Source of the DNA: Bacteroides sp.
Lineage (GTDB): Bacteria > Bacteroidota > Bacteroidia > Bacteroidales > Muribaculaceae
Assembly (NCBI GenBank): GCA_014802265.1
Contig: JAAVCP010000013.1
Location: 1-64,000, forward strand
Direction: 5' to 3'
Length of the DNA stretch: 64,000 bases
The notes under the pieces were generated by a model, which did not search any database, was not told the origin of the DNA, and saw nothing but the letters and a program-made list of their open reading frames with translations. A program made the translations under genes and the position numbers. How positions within the stretch are numbered: the first letter of the stretch is position 1; every line of letters begins with the position of its first letter. Positions 27,687-38,279 of the stretch are shown in pieces.

Positions 27687-28448
27687 ATGAAATATTTATT
27701 TTTTATATACCAATGGTTGATAGCCGGTCCAATTTTTTTAGTTGTGACTTTTATTACTGCTATTATTACAAGTATAGGTTCTCTTTTATCAGGTACACAT
27801 TTTTGGGGATACTATCCTGCCCACTTGTGGTCTCGTTTTTGTTGTAGACTTATGTTTGTCAAAGTGATAGTAAAGGGTAAAGAGAAGATTGATAACAATA
27901 CGTCTTATATATTTGTAGCAAACCATCAAGGAGCTTTTGATATATGGTCTATATATGGCTATCTTAATCATAATTTTAAATGGCTGATGAAAAAAGAATT
28001 AGAGAAAATCTTTATGGTGGGGGCTGCATGCAGACGAGCTGGACATGTATTTGTTGATGATTCAAATATAGCATCTATAAAACAGACAATCACAGAAGCC
28101 GAAAATACGTTGAAAGATGGAATGTCACTTGTGATTTTTCCAGAAGGCAGCCGCAGTTGGGATGGAAAAATGATACCGTTCAAACGAGGAGCTTTCCTTT
28201 TAGCGTCAGAATTTAATCTTCCGGTAGTACCTATTACAATAGATGGCAGTTACAGGCGAATGCCCCGCTTTACATATAATATAACACCTGGTAAAATAAT
28301 TCTCACCATTCATGAACCTATTTATCCCGATGGACGTGGGTTCAATACAAAGAAACTTCTTAAGCAATGTTACGATGAAATCGAGTCCTCTTTGCCGGAT
28401 TGTGACAAAGGAGAAAGCCTTGGGCATCGGCCTGAAAATGAAGTGTAG
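27687..28448 (+). CDS. lysophospholipid acyltransferase (PlsC-type)
   Basis: 253 residues with N-terminal membrane segments (residues 1-35). The acyltransferase signature VANHQGAFDIW fits NHx4D (about residue 75), and later blocks are MKKELEKIFMVG, LVIFPEGSRSWDGK (substrate-binding) and FKRGAFLLASEFNLPVVPI. It most likely acylates lysophosphatidic acid at sn-2 in phospholipid synthesis at the inner membrane. It stands alone between rprY and the thiamine riboswitch. Other acyl acceptors, such as ornithine or glycine lipids, remain possible. Confidence 0.87.
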   Translation: MKYLFFIYQWLIAGPIFLVVTFITAIITSIGSLLSGTHFWGYYPAHLWSRFCCRLMFVKVIVKGKEKIDNNTSYIFVANHQGAFDIWSIYGYLNHNFKWLMKKELEKIFMVGAACRRAGHVFVDDSNIASIKQTITEAENTLKDGMSLVIFPEGSRSWDGKMIPFKRGAFLLASEFNLPVVPITIDGSYRRMPRFTYNITPGKIILTIHEPIYPDGRGFNTKKLLKQCYDEIESSLPDCDKGESLGHRPENEV

Positions 28449-28467
28449 AAATTTTCTTAAGAAAAGA

Positions 28468-28499
28468 TTTGTATATAATAATTTTTTGAATTAACTTTG
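28468..28499 (+). promoter_or_regulatory. Bacteroidetes-type promoter of the thiamine operon
   Basis: TTTG at 28468-28471, exactly 20 bp, then TAACTTTG at 28492-28499. The predicted start falls within a few bases of the riboswitch 5' end, so the aptamer begins almost at the first nucleotide of the transcript. Confidence 0.85.
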
Positions 28500-28502
28500 C
28501 TG

Positions 28503-28583
28503 CTGAAGCAGGGGTGCTTTGTAAAGCTGAGATTATACCCTGTGAACCTGATGCGGATAATGCCGATGAAGGGAGCTTCCCGA
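28503..28583 (+). ncRNA. TPP (THI-box) riboswitch
   Basis: The conserved TPP aptamer blocks occur in order: GCAGGGGTGC (28508), GCTGAGA, ACCCTGTGAACCTGATGCGG, and ATGCCGATGAAGGGAGC. They form P1 to P5 as in other THI boxes. It precedes a thiamine biosynthesis operon and is followed by a terminator hairpin, so ligand binding should reduce transcription. Confidence 0.96.
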
Positions 28584-28606
28584 ATAAAGAATCCTTTTTA
28601 AGACAT

Positions 28607-28636
28607 AAGATCCGCCATAAAGGTGGATCTTTTTAT
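28607..28636 (+). terminator. riboswitch-linked attenuator terminator
   Basis: AAGATCCGCC pairs with GGTGGATCTT (one G-U) around a 5-base loop, followed by TTTATTTT. It sits between the TPP aptamer and the thiD ATG at 28646. The usual model is TPP-bound termination with an alternative antiterminator. Confidence 0.85.
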
Positions 28637-28645
28637 TTTCATAAT

Positions 28646-29476
28646 ATGCAAAGAAATCTTATCTCAATTCTCGCAATTGCAGGTTCCGATAATTCAGGAG
28701 GTGCTGGCATTCAGGCTGACGTACGCGCCGCCGCTTTGCGTAATGTATTTTGTTCAACTGCAATTACAGCGGTGACTTCTCAGAGTTCAAATGGTATGTC
28801 AGGTATGACTCTGGTTAATCAGGATTTCTTGATTCAACAAATTAAAGATGTCTTTATCGATGCTTCCCCTCTAGCAATCAAGATAGGTATGTTGGGTTCT
28901 TTAGATAACGGATTTGCAGTTACTGAATTCTTACATAAATATGCCAAAGCTATCCCAATAGTTATTGATCCTGTTATGATGATTACTGCAGGGAACAATA
29001 TCATATCTGATTCAGGAAAACTAACGGATTTATATGTCAACCACTTATGTCCTTTAGCAACAATTGTTACTCCAAACTTGGAAGAAGCACGCATATTAGG
29101 TGCATCCGGTACCACACAGAGGGAATTAACAGCTTCTTTACTCAACATTTTAAGGTGTAAGGCAGTCATTCTAAAGGGGGGGCATAGTAAAGGAAATTTA
29201 GTTACTGATGTCTTGGCATTGACTTGTCAGGATAGTAGTATAAAGTTCTATGAAGTGACAGCTTCAAAGGAGTATTGTAAAAATTTACATGGGACAGGTT
29301 GTACCTATTCATCGATTGTTGCTGCTGAATTAGCCAAGGGATACTCAATCATAGATGCTTTTATGACTGCCTCATGGTTAATGAAAAGCATTATCAATCA
29401 AAGTACCTACTACCATTACCATAACTCGAACTATGGTCCGTTAAATCTTTTCAATTACCATACAATACAATCATAA
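28646..29476 (+). CDS. thiD: bifunctional hydroxymethylpyrimidine kinase / phosphomethylpyrimidine kinase
   Basis: Phosphorylates HMP and HMP-phosphate to HMP-PP for thiamine synthesis. The 276-residue ribokinase-fold protein has the N-terminal ILAIAGSDNSGGAGIQADVR, the QSSNGMSGM region, VIDPVMMITAGN, TPNLEEARIL and the anion hole LHGTGCTYSSIVAAELA. I place the start at the ATG at 28646, just after the attenuator; an in-frame upstream start would lie inside the riboswitch. It is the first gene of the thi operon. Confidence 0.95.
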   Translation: MQRNLISILAIAGSDNSGGAGIQADVRAAALRNVFCSTAITAVTSQSSNGMSGMTLVNQDFLIQQIKDVFIDASPLAIKIGMLGSLDNGFAVTEFLHKYAKAIPIVIDPVMMITAGNNIISDSGKLTDLYVNHLCPLATIVTPNLEEARILGASGTTQRELTASLLNILRCKAVILKGGHSKGNLVTDVLALTCQDSSIKFYEVTASKEYCKNLHGTGCTYSSIVAAELAKGYSIIDAFMTASWLMKSIINQSTYYHYHNSNYGPLNLFNYHTIQS

Positions 29477-29522
29477 CACATATTTGTTATACTTTAAAAC
29501 AATAATCAAACATTATTAGGCT

Positions 29523-29726
29523 ATGAAAATTATTTTAAACAGTATTCCCACTACTCTTCCAAAAGACTATATGACAGTTGATGATCTCATAGAATGGAAA
29601 AGTATAAAGCCAATTGGAACAGCAGTTGCAATAAACAATAAAATCATTAGAAGAGAAAATTGGAAAATAACTCGATTATCTGATTTAGATCAGGTAAATA
29701 TTATTTCTGCAGCTTTCGGAGGATAA
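29523..29726 (+). CDS. thiS: sulfur carrier protein ThiS
   Basis: 67 residues with a ubiquitin-like fold pattern, MKIILNSIPTTLPKDYMTVD, the segment GTAVAINNKIIRRENW, and the essential C-terminal Gly-Gly (IISAAFGG). The terminal glycine becomes a thiocarboxylate that donates sulfur to ThiG. The activating enzyme ThiF is not in this operon. Confidence 0.95.
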   Translation: MKIILNSIPTTLPKDYMTVDDLIEWKSIKPIGTAVAINNKIIRRENWKITRLSDLDQVNIISAAFGG

Positions 29727-29753
29727 ATTTAAGACTGTAAAGTAATTATTGGT

Positions 29754-30287
29754 ATGAAAGACGAATTCAGGATAATAGCTATAACCTCACCCCAGCATAT
29801 TCCCGGGGAAGCTATGAAAATAAATGAAATTCTTTGTAATAATGAAGCGGATCTTGTTCATATCCGTAAGCCACTATGGACAGAAGACCAAACAATTGAG
29901 TTATTACAACAAATCTCTCCTGAATTTTACAATCGTATCAAATTACATGACCATTTTTCTCTTCTTCAGTGGTTTCCGCTTTTAGGTATACATCTCAACT
30001 CAAGAAATTCTATTGTCCCCAAAAACGTAGTATTGTCAGTGAGTTGCTCATTCCATAATATTGATCAGCTCGTAAAGGCAGATCAGTACGACTATGTAAC
30101 TCTATCTCCTATTTTCGATTCAATATCAAAATCTGATTATAGAAGTGCATTTTCCTTATCTGAACTTGCTCCTTATTTAAACGGGAAAAGAGTGATAGCC
30201 CTTGGAGGAGTTACACCTGATAAATTTGAACAATTAAAAAATGCGGGTTTTGCAGGTGCTGCCATGTTAGGCTACTTTTGGAATTAG
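29754..30287 (+). CDS. ThiE/TenI family protein (thiazole tautomerase or second thiamine phosphate synthase)
   Basis: 177 residues, shorter than ThiE, with the TIM-barrel pattern of the family: FRIIAITSPQHIPGEAMKI, ADLVHIRKPLWTED, IKLHDHFSLLQWFPLLGIHL, VSCSFHNIDQLVKADQYDYV, SPIFDSISKSDYRSAF and VIALGGVTPDKFEQLKNAGF. The second copy next to a complete ThiE suggests a TenI-like thiazole tautomerase role. From memory, the catalytic His of Bacillus TenI lies in the strand aligned to YVTLSPIF, where I see no His, so the assignment is open. Confidence 0.75.
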   Translation: MKDEFRIIAITSPQHIPGEAMKINEILCNNEADLVHIRKPLWTEDQTIELLQQISPEFYNRIKLHDHFSLLQWFPLLGIHLNSRNSIVPKNVVLSVSCSFHNIDQLVKADQYDYVTLSPIFDSISKSDYRSAFSLSELAPYLNGKRVIALGGVTPDKFEQLKNAGFAGAAMLGYFWN

Positions 30288-30353
30288 AAGAAACAAGAGT
30301 ATAAATAGGTTACAATAAATTTCAGTTTAATAATCAAAAAATAAATAAAGTTT

Positions 30354-30986
30354 ATGTTACAGTATATAACAAATACGGATTGTGCAACCCCGGTTGCTGA
30401 TCAAATATTTGCAGTGATAGATGGCGGTTGTCGCTGGGTTCAAATACGAATGAAAGATGCGTCTGACGATGAAATTCGTAAAGTAGTTGAAGCAGTAATG
30501 CCAAAATGCATAGAAAAGGAAGTTTTTCTCTTACTTGATGACCGGGTTGAACTTGCAAAAGAATTAAATGTAGGTGGTGTACATCTTGGGAAAGATGATA
30601 TGCCATGTAGTAAGGCAAGAATGATTTTAGGACCGGCTGCTGTGATTGGTGTTACAGCTAATACTTTCGCAGATGTTGTGGCTGTGAGCAATCTTGATAT
30701 AGATTACTATGGTATTGGTCCCTTTGCTACTACCACAACCAAGAAACATCTCGCTCCAGTCCTTGGCATTGAGGGGATACGCCAAATCTGTACAGACATG
30801 AATGAAAAAGAAATTAATATTCCTAAGGTTGCAGTTGGCGGAATTAAATATGAGGATGTGTTGCCTTTGATTGAGGCAGGAGTGAATGGAGTAGCTGTGA
30901 GTGGTGCTATTGCATTTGCTAAAGACTTGGTAAAAGAAACAGAACGATTCGTGGCTTCCATGCCAAATTATGAAGGGAATTCATAA
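30354..30986 (+). CDS. thiE: thiamine phosphate synthase
   Basis: Couples HMP-PP and thiazole phosphate to thiamine phosphate. The 210-residue TIM barrel shows [31 protein letters not shown] followed by VHLGKDD (Mg/pyrophosphate site), [29 protein letters not shown] (thiazole-phosphate side) and [20 protein letters not shown]. It is the full-length ThiE of the operon. The gap to thiG is 40 bp. Confidence 0.93.
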   Translation: MLQYITNTDCATPVADQIFAVIDGGCRWVQIRMKDASDDEIRKVVEAVMPKCIEKEVFLLLDDRVELAKELNVGGVHLGKDDMPCSKARMILGPAAVIGVTANTFADVVAVSNLDIDYYGIGPFATTTTKKHLAPVLGIEGIRQICTDMNEKEINIPKVAVGGIKYEDVLPLIEAGVNGVAVSGAIAFAKDLVKETERFVASMPNYEGNS

Positions 30987-31026
30987 TCTATACACATTAA
31001 ATTTAAGAATTTTATACCTACAAAAA

Positions 31027-31800
31027 ATGGACGAAATATTAAAAATTGGAGATCGGGAATTTACCTCACGTTTATTTGTTGGCACCGGTAAATTTCCATC
31101 ACCTGAAATTATGCTTGAGTCTATCAAAAGCTCAGGTTCACAAATGATTACGGTAGCCATGAAGCGTATTAATATGATGAATGAGGCTACTGATGAGATG
31201 CTCACTCATATTAATCGTGACAATGTTCAGCTACTTCCCAATACTTCAGGAGTGAGAAATGCTAAGGAAGCAATACTTGCAGCTCAAATGAGTCGTGAAA
31301 TTTTCAACACTGGTTTTATCAAATTGGAAATTCATCCTGATCCCAAGTATCTTATGCCTGACCCGATAGAAACTCTTAAAGCTACCGAAACGTTGGCAAC
31401 AGATGGTTTCACAGTTCTCCCCTATATTCAGGCTGATCCTGTGCTATGCAAGCTTCTTGAAGAAGCGGGAGCGGCTGCAGTGATGCCACTTGCAGCTCCT
31501 ATAGGAACCAACAAAGGCCTTGTAACGCGTGATTTGTTAGAGATTATCATAGAGCAAAGTAATGTACCTGTAATTGTTGATGCCGGACTTGGAGCCCCTT
31601 CTCATGCAGCTGATGCAATGGAAATGGGAGCTGATGCCGTACTTGTTAATACTGCCATAGCGGTTTCCAGAAATCCAGTTCTTATGGCTGATGCTTTTAG
31701 AATGGCGGTTATTGCCGGACGTAGGGCTTTTAACGCTGGTCTGGGTGTGGTATCCTCACATGCAGTTGCTACTTCTCCATTAACCTCATTCCTTGATTAG
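31027..31800 (+). CDS. thiG: thiazole synthase
   Basis: Forms the thiazole phosphate from DXP, dehydroglycine and ThiS thiocarboxylate. The 257-residue protein has [58 protein letters not shown] (the Lys here corresponds to the Schiff-base Lys of the family), [14 protein letters not shown] and [20 protein letters not shown]. The start at 31027 begins the conserved [12 protein letters not shown]; the longer frame overlaps thiE. In many species it works with ThiH, which is present downstream. Confidence 0.95.
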   Translation: MDEILKIGDREFTSRLFVGTGKFPSPEIMLESIKSSGSQMITVAMKRINMMNEATDEMLTHINRDNVQLLPNTSGVRNAKEAILAAQMSREIFNTGFIKLEIHPDPKYLMPDPIETLKATETLATDGFTVLPYIQADPVLCKLLEEAGAAAVMPLAAPIGTNKGLVTRDLLEIIIEQSNVPVIVDAGLGAPSHAADAMEMGADAVLVNTAIAVSRNPVLMADAFRMAVIAGRRAFNAGLGVVSSHAVATSPLTSFLD

Positions 31801-31836
31801 CGTTTGGGTTTTCATAACTTAGTAGTGAAATCATAA

Positions 31837-34745
<2,909 letters not shown>

Positions 34746-34823
34746 AGTTGATGAGTTGAACGTTTTCATAAACCTTTTCAGTTTAGTTTTTGTTATACGA
34801 GTAAAAACTTAAACTGATTAATT

Positions 34824-35402
34824 ATGAAATTTACACAACCAAAATTACCCTATGCGCAAGATGCTCTTGCTCCAATAATTTCTCCTACAACTATCGAATA
34901 TCATTACGGTAAGCATGAGAGAGCCTATATTGACACTCTTAATAAGCTCATTGAAGGAACAGAATATGAAGATATGCCCCTTGAAGAGATTATTCTGAAG
35001 AGTGATGGAAAACTTTTCAATAATGCTGCCCAGGCATGGAATCATATCTTCTATTTCTTCCAGTTCAATCCTGATGGAATGAAAGAACCCTCAGGTAAAT
35101 TGAGAGAAAAAATCGATGAACAGTTTGGCTCCTTTGATGAGTTTAAGAAAAAATTTGAAGAAGCTGGTACCACCCTTTTCGGTTCAGGTTGGGTTTGGTT
35201 ATCCGCTGATACTGACGGCACTCTGTTTATTACACAATCTCAGAACGCTGGAACACCATTAACACAGAATTTGCGTCCGCTTCTCACATTCGATGTCTGG
35301 GAACATGCCTATTATCTCGATTATCAGAATCTACGTGGTGAATATCTCCATAATCTTTGGGATATTGTGGATTGGAATATTATCGAAAGGCGTTATATCT
35401 GA
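34824..35402 (+). CDS. superoxide dismutase (Fe/Mn family)
   Basis: 192 residues, cytosolic. Metal ligands are visible: His in TTIEYHYGKHERAYID (about residue 26), His in AAQAWNHIFYFFQ (about 73), and Asp and His in LTFDVWEHAYYLDYQN (about 155-159). The LFGSGWVWL and TPLTQNLRPLL segments match iron-type enzymes, though metal choice cannot be settled by eye. It sits alone between the thi operon and the convergent hut operon and ends at a strong shared terminator. Confidence 0.95.
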   Translation: MKFTQPKLPYAQDALAPIISPTTIEYHYGKHERAYIDTLNKLIEGTEYEDMPLEEIILKSDGKLFNNAAQAWNHIFYFFQFNPDGMKEPSGKLREKIDEQFGSFDEFKKKFEEAGTTLFGSGWVWLSADTDGTLFITQSQNAGTPLTQNLRPLLTFDVWEHAYYLDYQNLRGEYLHNLWDIVDWNIIERRYI

Positions 35403-35423
35403 GTTCTTTATATCTAAGAATAA

Positions 35424-35453
35424 TGTGCCCACAGGAGAATTTCTGTGGGCACA
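35424..35453. terminator. bidirectional terminator between superoxide dismutase and hutH
   Basis: TGTGCCCACAG pairs perfectly with CTGTGGGCACA around an 8-base loop. The genes on either side converge on it. Confidence 0.8.
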
Positions 35454-35485
35454 CTATATTCTGGAATAATGAAATCTCAAAATTC

Positions 35486-36991
35486 TCACTCAATTACTAC
35501 ATCGAAATGTTCGAGGAAATCCTGAGTCTTTTGAATATAATCTTTCATCACAACATCATCTTCCACGAAGGGCACTTCTTTACGATAAGCCTCCATAACT
35601 TTTTCAATAAGCGGTGAGGATTTAAGAGGACGACGGAAATCAATTCCCTGAGCCGCATTCATCAACTCTATTGCAGCAATTATCTTAAGGTTATCTATTA
35701 TTTTATGTAATTTGGTTGCGGCATTTGCTCCCATTGAAACGAGATCTTCTTGTCCATTAGAGCTGACAATTGAATCACAAGAAGCAGGCCAGGCATACAT
35801 TTTATTCTGGCTAACTACTGATGCGGCAGCATATTGGGGAATCATGAAACCTGAGTTTAAGCCAGGTTTTGCTACCAGAAATTCAGGTAAACCCCGCAAT
35901 CCCATAATAAGCTGAGCTACCCGACGCTCTGAAATGTTACCAAGTTCATGGAGCGCTACACCCATATAGTCAAATACAAGAGCAATAGGTTCGCCATGGA
36001 AGTTACCACCACTAACTACTAAATCGTCATCAGGGAAGACTGTTGGATTGTCTGTTACAGAGTTAATCTCAATATGAAGGACTTCCGTTACGTGATGCAT
36101 TGCGTCTTTTACAGCACCATGAACCTGTGGGATGCATCTGAATGAATAGGGATCCTGCACATGTTCTTTTTCTCTCTTGATTATTTCACTGCCCTCAAGA
36201 ATTCTACGGAATACGGCACCTGTCTCTATTTGACCTTTATGAGGACGAACCTGTTGAATGCAATCCCAAAACGGTTCTATTCTGCCATCAAATGCCTCAA
36301 GGCTCATTGCACCAAATAGATCGAAACAATTTACCATGTGCCAGCCGTCAATAAGAGCTTTAATACCGTTTGCACTCATAAACTGAGTACCATTAAGAAG
36401 AGCAAGCCCCTCTTTGGATTGAAGTTTTATAGGTTTCCAGCCAAATATATCAAGTATCTCCTTCCCGGAATGATACTCCCCTTTCCAATTGACTGCACCC
36501 TCTCCAATTAATGGTAAGAAAAGATTTGCAAGAGGAGCAAGGTCTCCTGATGCGCCAAGTGAACCACGGTCAAATACTTCGGGAAGAATATCGTTATTGT
36601 AGAAATCTATGATTCTTTCCACGGTTTGTACCTGAACTCCACTAAATCCCATTGAAAGCGCATGTGCTTTCAGAAGAAGCATGAGCTTAACTACGACTTT
36701 GTCAACAGGTGTGCCTACGCTGCAAGAATGGCTCTTCACCAAATTTTCTTGAAGTGTGGAAAGTTCTTCACGAGAAATATGTTTATTGCATAGAGAGCCA
36801 AAGCCGGTTGTGACTCCATAAATTGGTACTGTGTTATTATCTGTTTTTTTGTCAAGGAAATCACGACAATGCTGAATCTTTTGGCGTGCCTCCTCTGAAA
36901 TAGTCAATTTAGTACCATCATTCAGTATCTTTTCAATCAGATCATAAGTCAGTAGACTTGAGCCAATTGCATAGGTTTCTAATTTTGCCAT
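35486..36991 (-). CDS. hutH: histidine ammonia-lyase
   Basis: Deaminates histidine to urocanate. The 501-residue enzyme has the MIO-forming Ala-Ser-Gly in GSLGASGDLAPLANL (about residue 145), the N-terminal YGVTTGFGSLCNK, LLNGTQFMSANGI, and the C-terminal QEDLVSMGANAATKL. It is the last gene of the hutU-hutI-hutH unit in transcription order. The gap to hutI is 35 bp. Confidence 0.97.
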   Translation of the reverse strand: MAKLETYAIGSSLLTYDLIEKILNDGTKLTISEEARQKIQHCRDFLDKKTDNNTVPIYGVTTGFGSLCNKHISREELSTLQENLVKSHSCSVGTPVDKVVVKLMLLLKAHALSMGFSGVQVQTVERIIDFYNNDILPEVFDRGSLGASGDLAPLANLFLPLIGEGAVNWKGEYHSGKEILDIFGWKPIKLQSKEGLALLNGTQFMSANGIKALIDGWHMVNCFDLFGAMSLEAFDGRIEPFWDCIQQVRPHKGQIETGAVFRRILEGSEIIKREKEHVQDPYSFRCIPQVHGAVKDAMHHVTEVLHIEINSVTDNPTVFPDDDLVVSGGNFHGEPIALVFDYMGVALHELGNISERRVAQLIMGLRGLPEFLVAKPGLNSGFMIPQYAAASVVSQNKMYAWPASCDSIVSSNGQEDLVSMGANAATKLHKIIDNLKIIAAIELMNAAQGIDFRRPLKSSPLIEKVMEAYRKEVPFVEDDVVMKDYIQKTQDFLEHFDVVIE

Positions 36992-37026
36992 TTTATTGGT
37001 ATTGATTTCAATTAGTTCAAATGTTT

Positions 37027-38274
37027 TTATTTATTCTGAGTCACAACTTTTCCATCATGAACTGTGGTTTTCACACAGTTCATCCCAACATAGTAAGGTA
37101 AAATATGATAATTATCGCTTCCGAGAATTATCACATCTCCCCTTTTACCTGGTTCAAGCGAACCTATTTCATGAGCCATTCCAAGTGCAGCTGCTCCATT
37201 AAGTGTAAGGGCGGTAATTGTTTCCTCTATGCTCATATTCATATATATACAGGCAAGGGCAATCGTTAAAGGAATTGAACCTGAGAAACAGCTGCCGGGA
37301 TTAAGATCTGTGGCAAGAGCAACTGGTGCTCCTGCGTCAATAAATTTACGAGCGGGTGCATAAGGTTCTTTTAAGGCAAATGCTGTCAAAGGTAATAAGG
37401 TTGCTACCACACCGGCATCTGCCATCATCTGAATTCCCTTATCGCTGACATGAAGAAGATGGTCAGCAGACAACGCTCCTAATTCGGCGCTTAATTCCCC
37501 ACCTCCAAGAGTGACTATTTCATCAGCATGGAGCTTAAGAGAATAACCCATAGCCTCTGCAGCTTCAAGCAAGCGGCGTGAGTCTTTCAGTTCAAATACA
37601 TTTTTCTCACAAAATACGTCGCAGCATTTTGCCTTCCCCTTTGCTTTTGGCAGCATTTCATTAATAATAAGGTCAACATATTCAGTAGTATGCCCCTTAT
37701 ATTCTGTAGGTACTGCATGGGCTCCAAGAAATGTGGCAATAATACTTACCTTCTGATCTGGTCTGTCAGCAAGTTCAGATATAGCATCCAGCATCTTAAT
37801 CTCAGTTTCACTGTCAAGACCATAACCGCTTTTCGCTTCTACTGTCGTCACACCCATCTCACTCATACGGTCAACAAACCACTGGGCTTTATCAATTAAT
37901 TCTTCTTTTGAAGCCTCACGAGTGGCATTTACAGTTGACTGTATTCCCCCACCTCGTTCCATAATTGACATGTAAGAGTCGCCTTTCAGTCGCCATTCAA
38001 ACTCGTCAGGTCGGAAACCACCGAAGATAAGGTGTGTATGCGAATCTATAAATCCGGGTAAAGAGACATTTCCTTTTGCATCAATCACCTCATAATGTTC
38101 ATCAGGACGTACAGCAGGATGTCCTTCCATTGGACCTGCATAGCTAATAATACCCTCTGTGATAATAATGCACCCATCAGGAATAACCTCTATGTCGTGC
38201 ATTAAGTTACCCTTCTTGGCTTCTTTACCAAGAGGGGTAACTATTTTTGTGTTGTTAATTATAAGATTTTTCAT
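37027..38274 (-). CDS. hutI: imidazolonepropionase
   Basis: Hydrolyses imidazolone propionate to N-formimino-glutamate. This amidohydrolase of 415 residues has metal site residues in PGFIDSHTHLIFGGFR (HxH), the next ligands in LKLHADEIVTLGGGELSAEL and SADHLLHVSDKGIQ, and the Asp in VALATDLNPGSCF. It lies 5 bp downstream of hutU. Confidence 0.96.
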   Translation of the reverse strand: MKNLIINNTKIVTPLGKEAKKGNLMHDIEVIPDGCIIITEGIISYAGPMEGHPAVRPDEHYEVIDAKGNVSLPGFIDSHTHLIFGGFRPDEFEWRLKGDSYMSIMERGGGIQSTVNATREASKEELIDKAQWFVDRMSEMGVTTVEAKSGYGLDSETEIKMLDAISELADRPDQKVSIIATFLGAHAVPTEYKGHTTEYVDLIINEMLPKAKGKAKCCDVFCEKNVFELKDSRRLLEAAEAMGYSLKLHADEIVTLGGGELSAELGALSADHLLHVSDKGIQMMADAGVVATLLPLTAFALKEPYAPARKFIDAGAPVALATDLNPGSCFSGSIPLTIALACIYMNMSIEETITALTLNGAAALGMAHEIGSLEPGKRGDVIILGSDNYHILPYYVGMNCVKTTVHDGKVVTQNK

Positions 38275-38279
38275 CTTGA

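Noticed and set aside
28514..28645. In-frame upstream extension of thiD
   Set aside because: It would translate the riboswitch and attenuator; conserved protein sequence starts only after the ATG at 28646.
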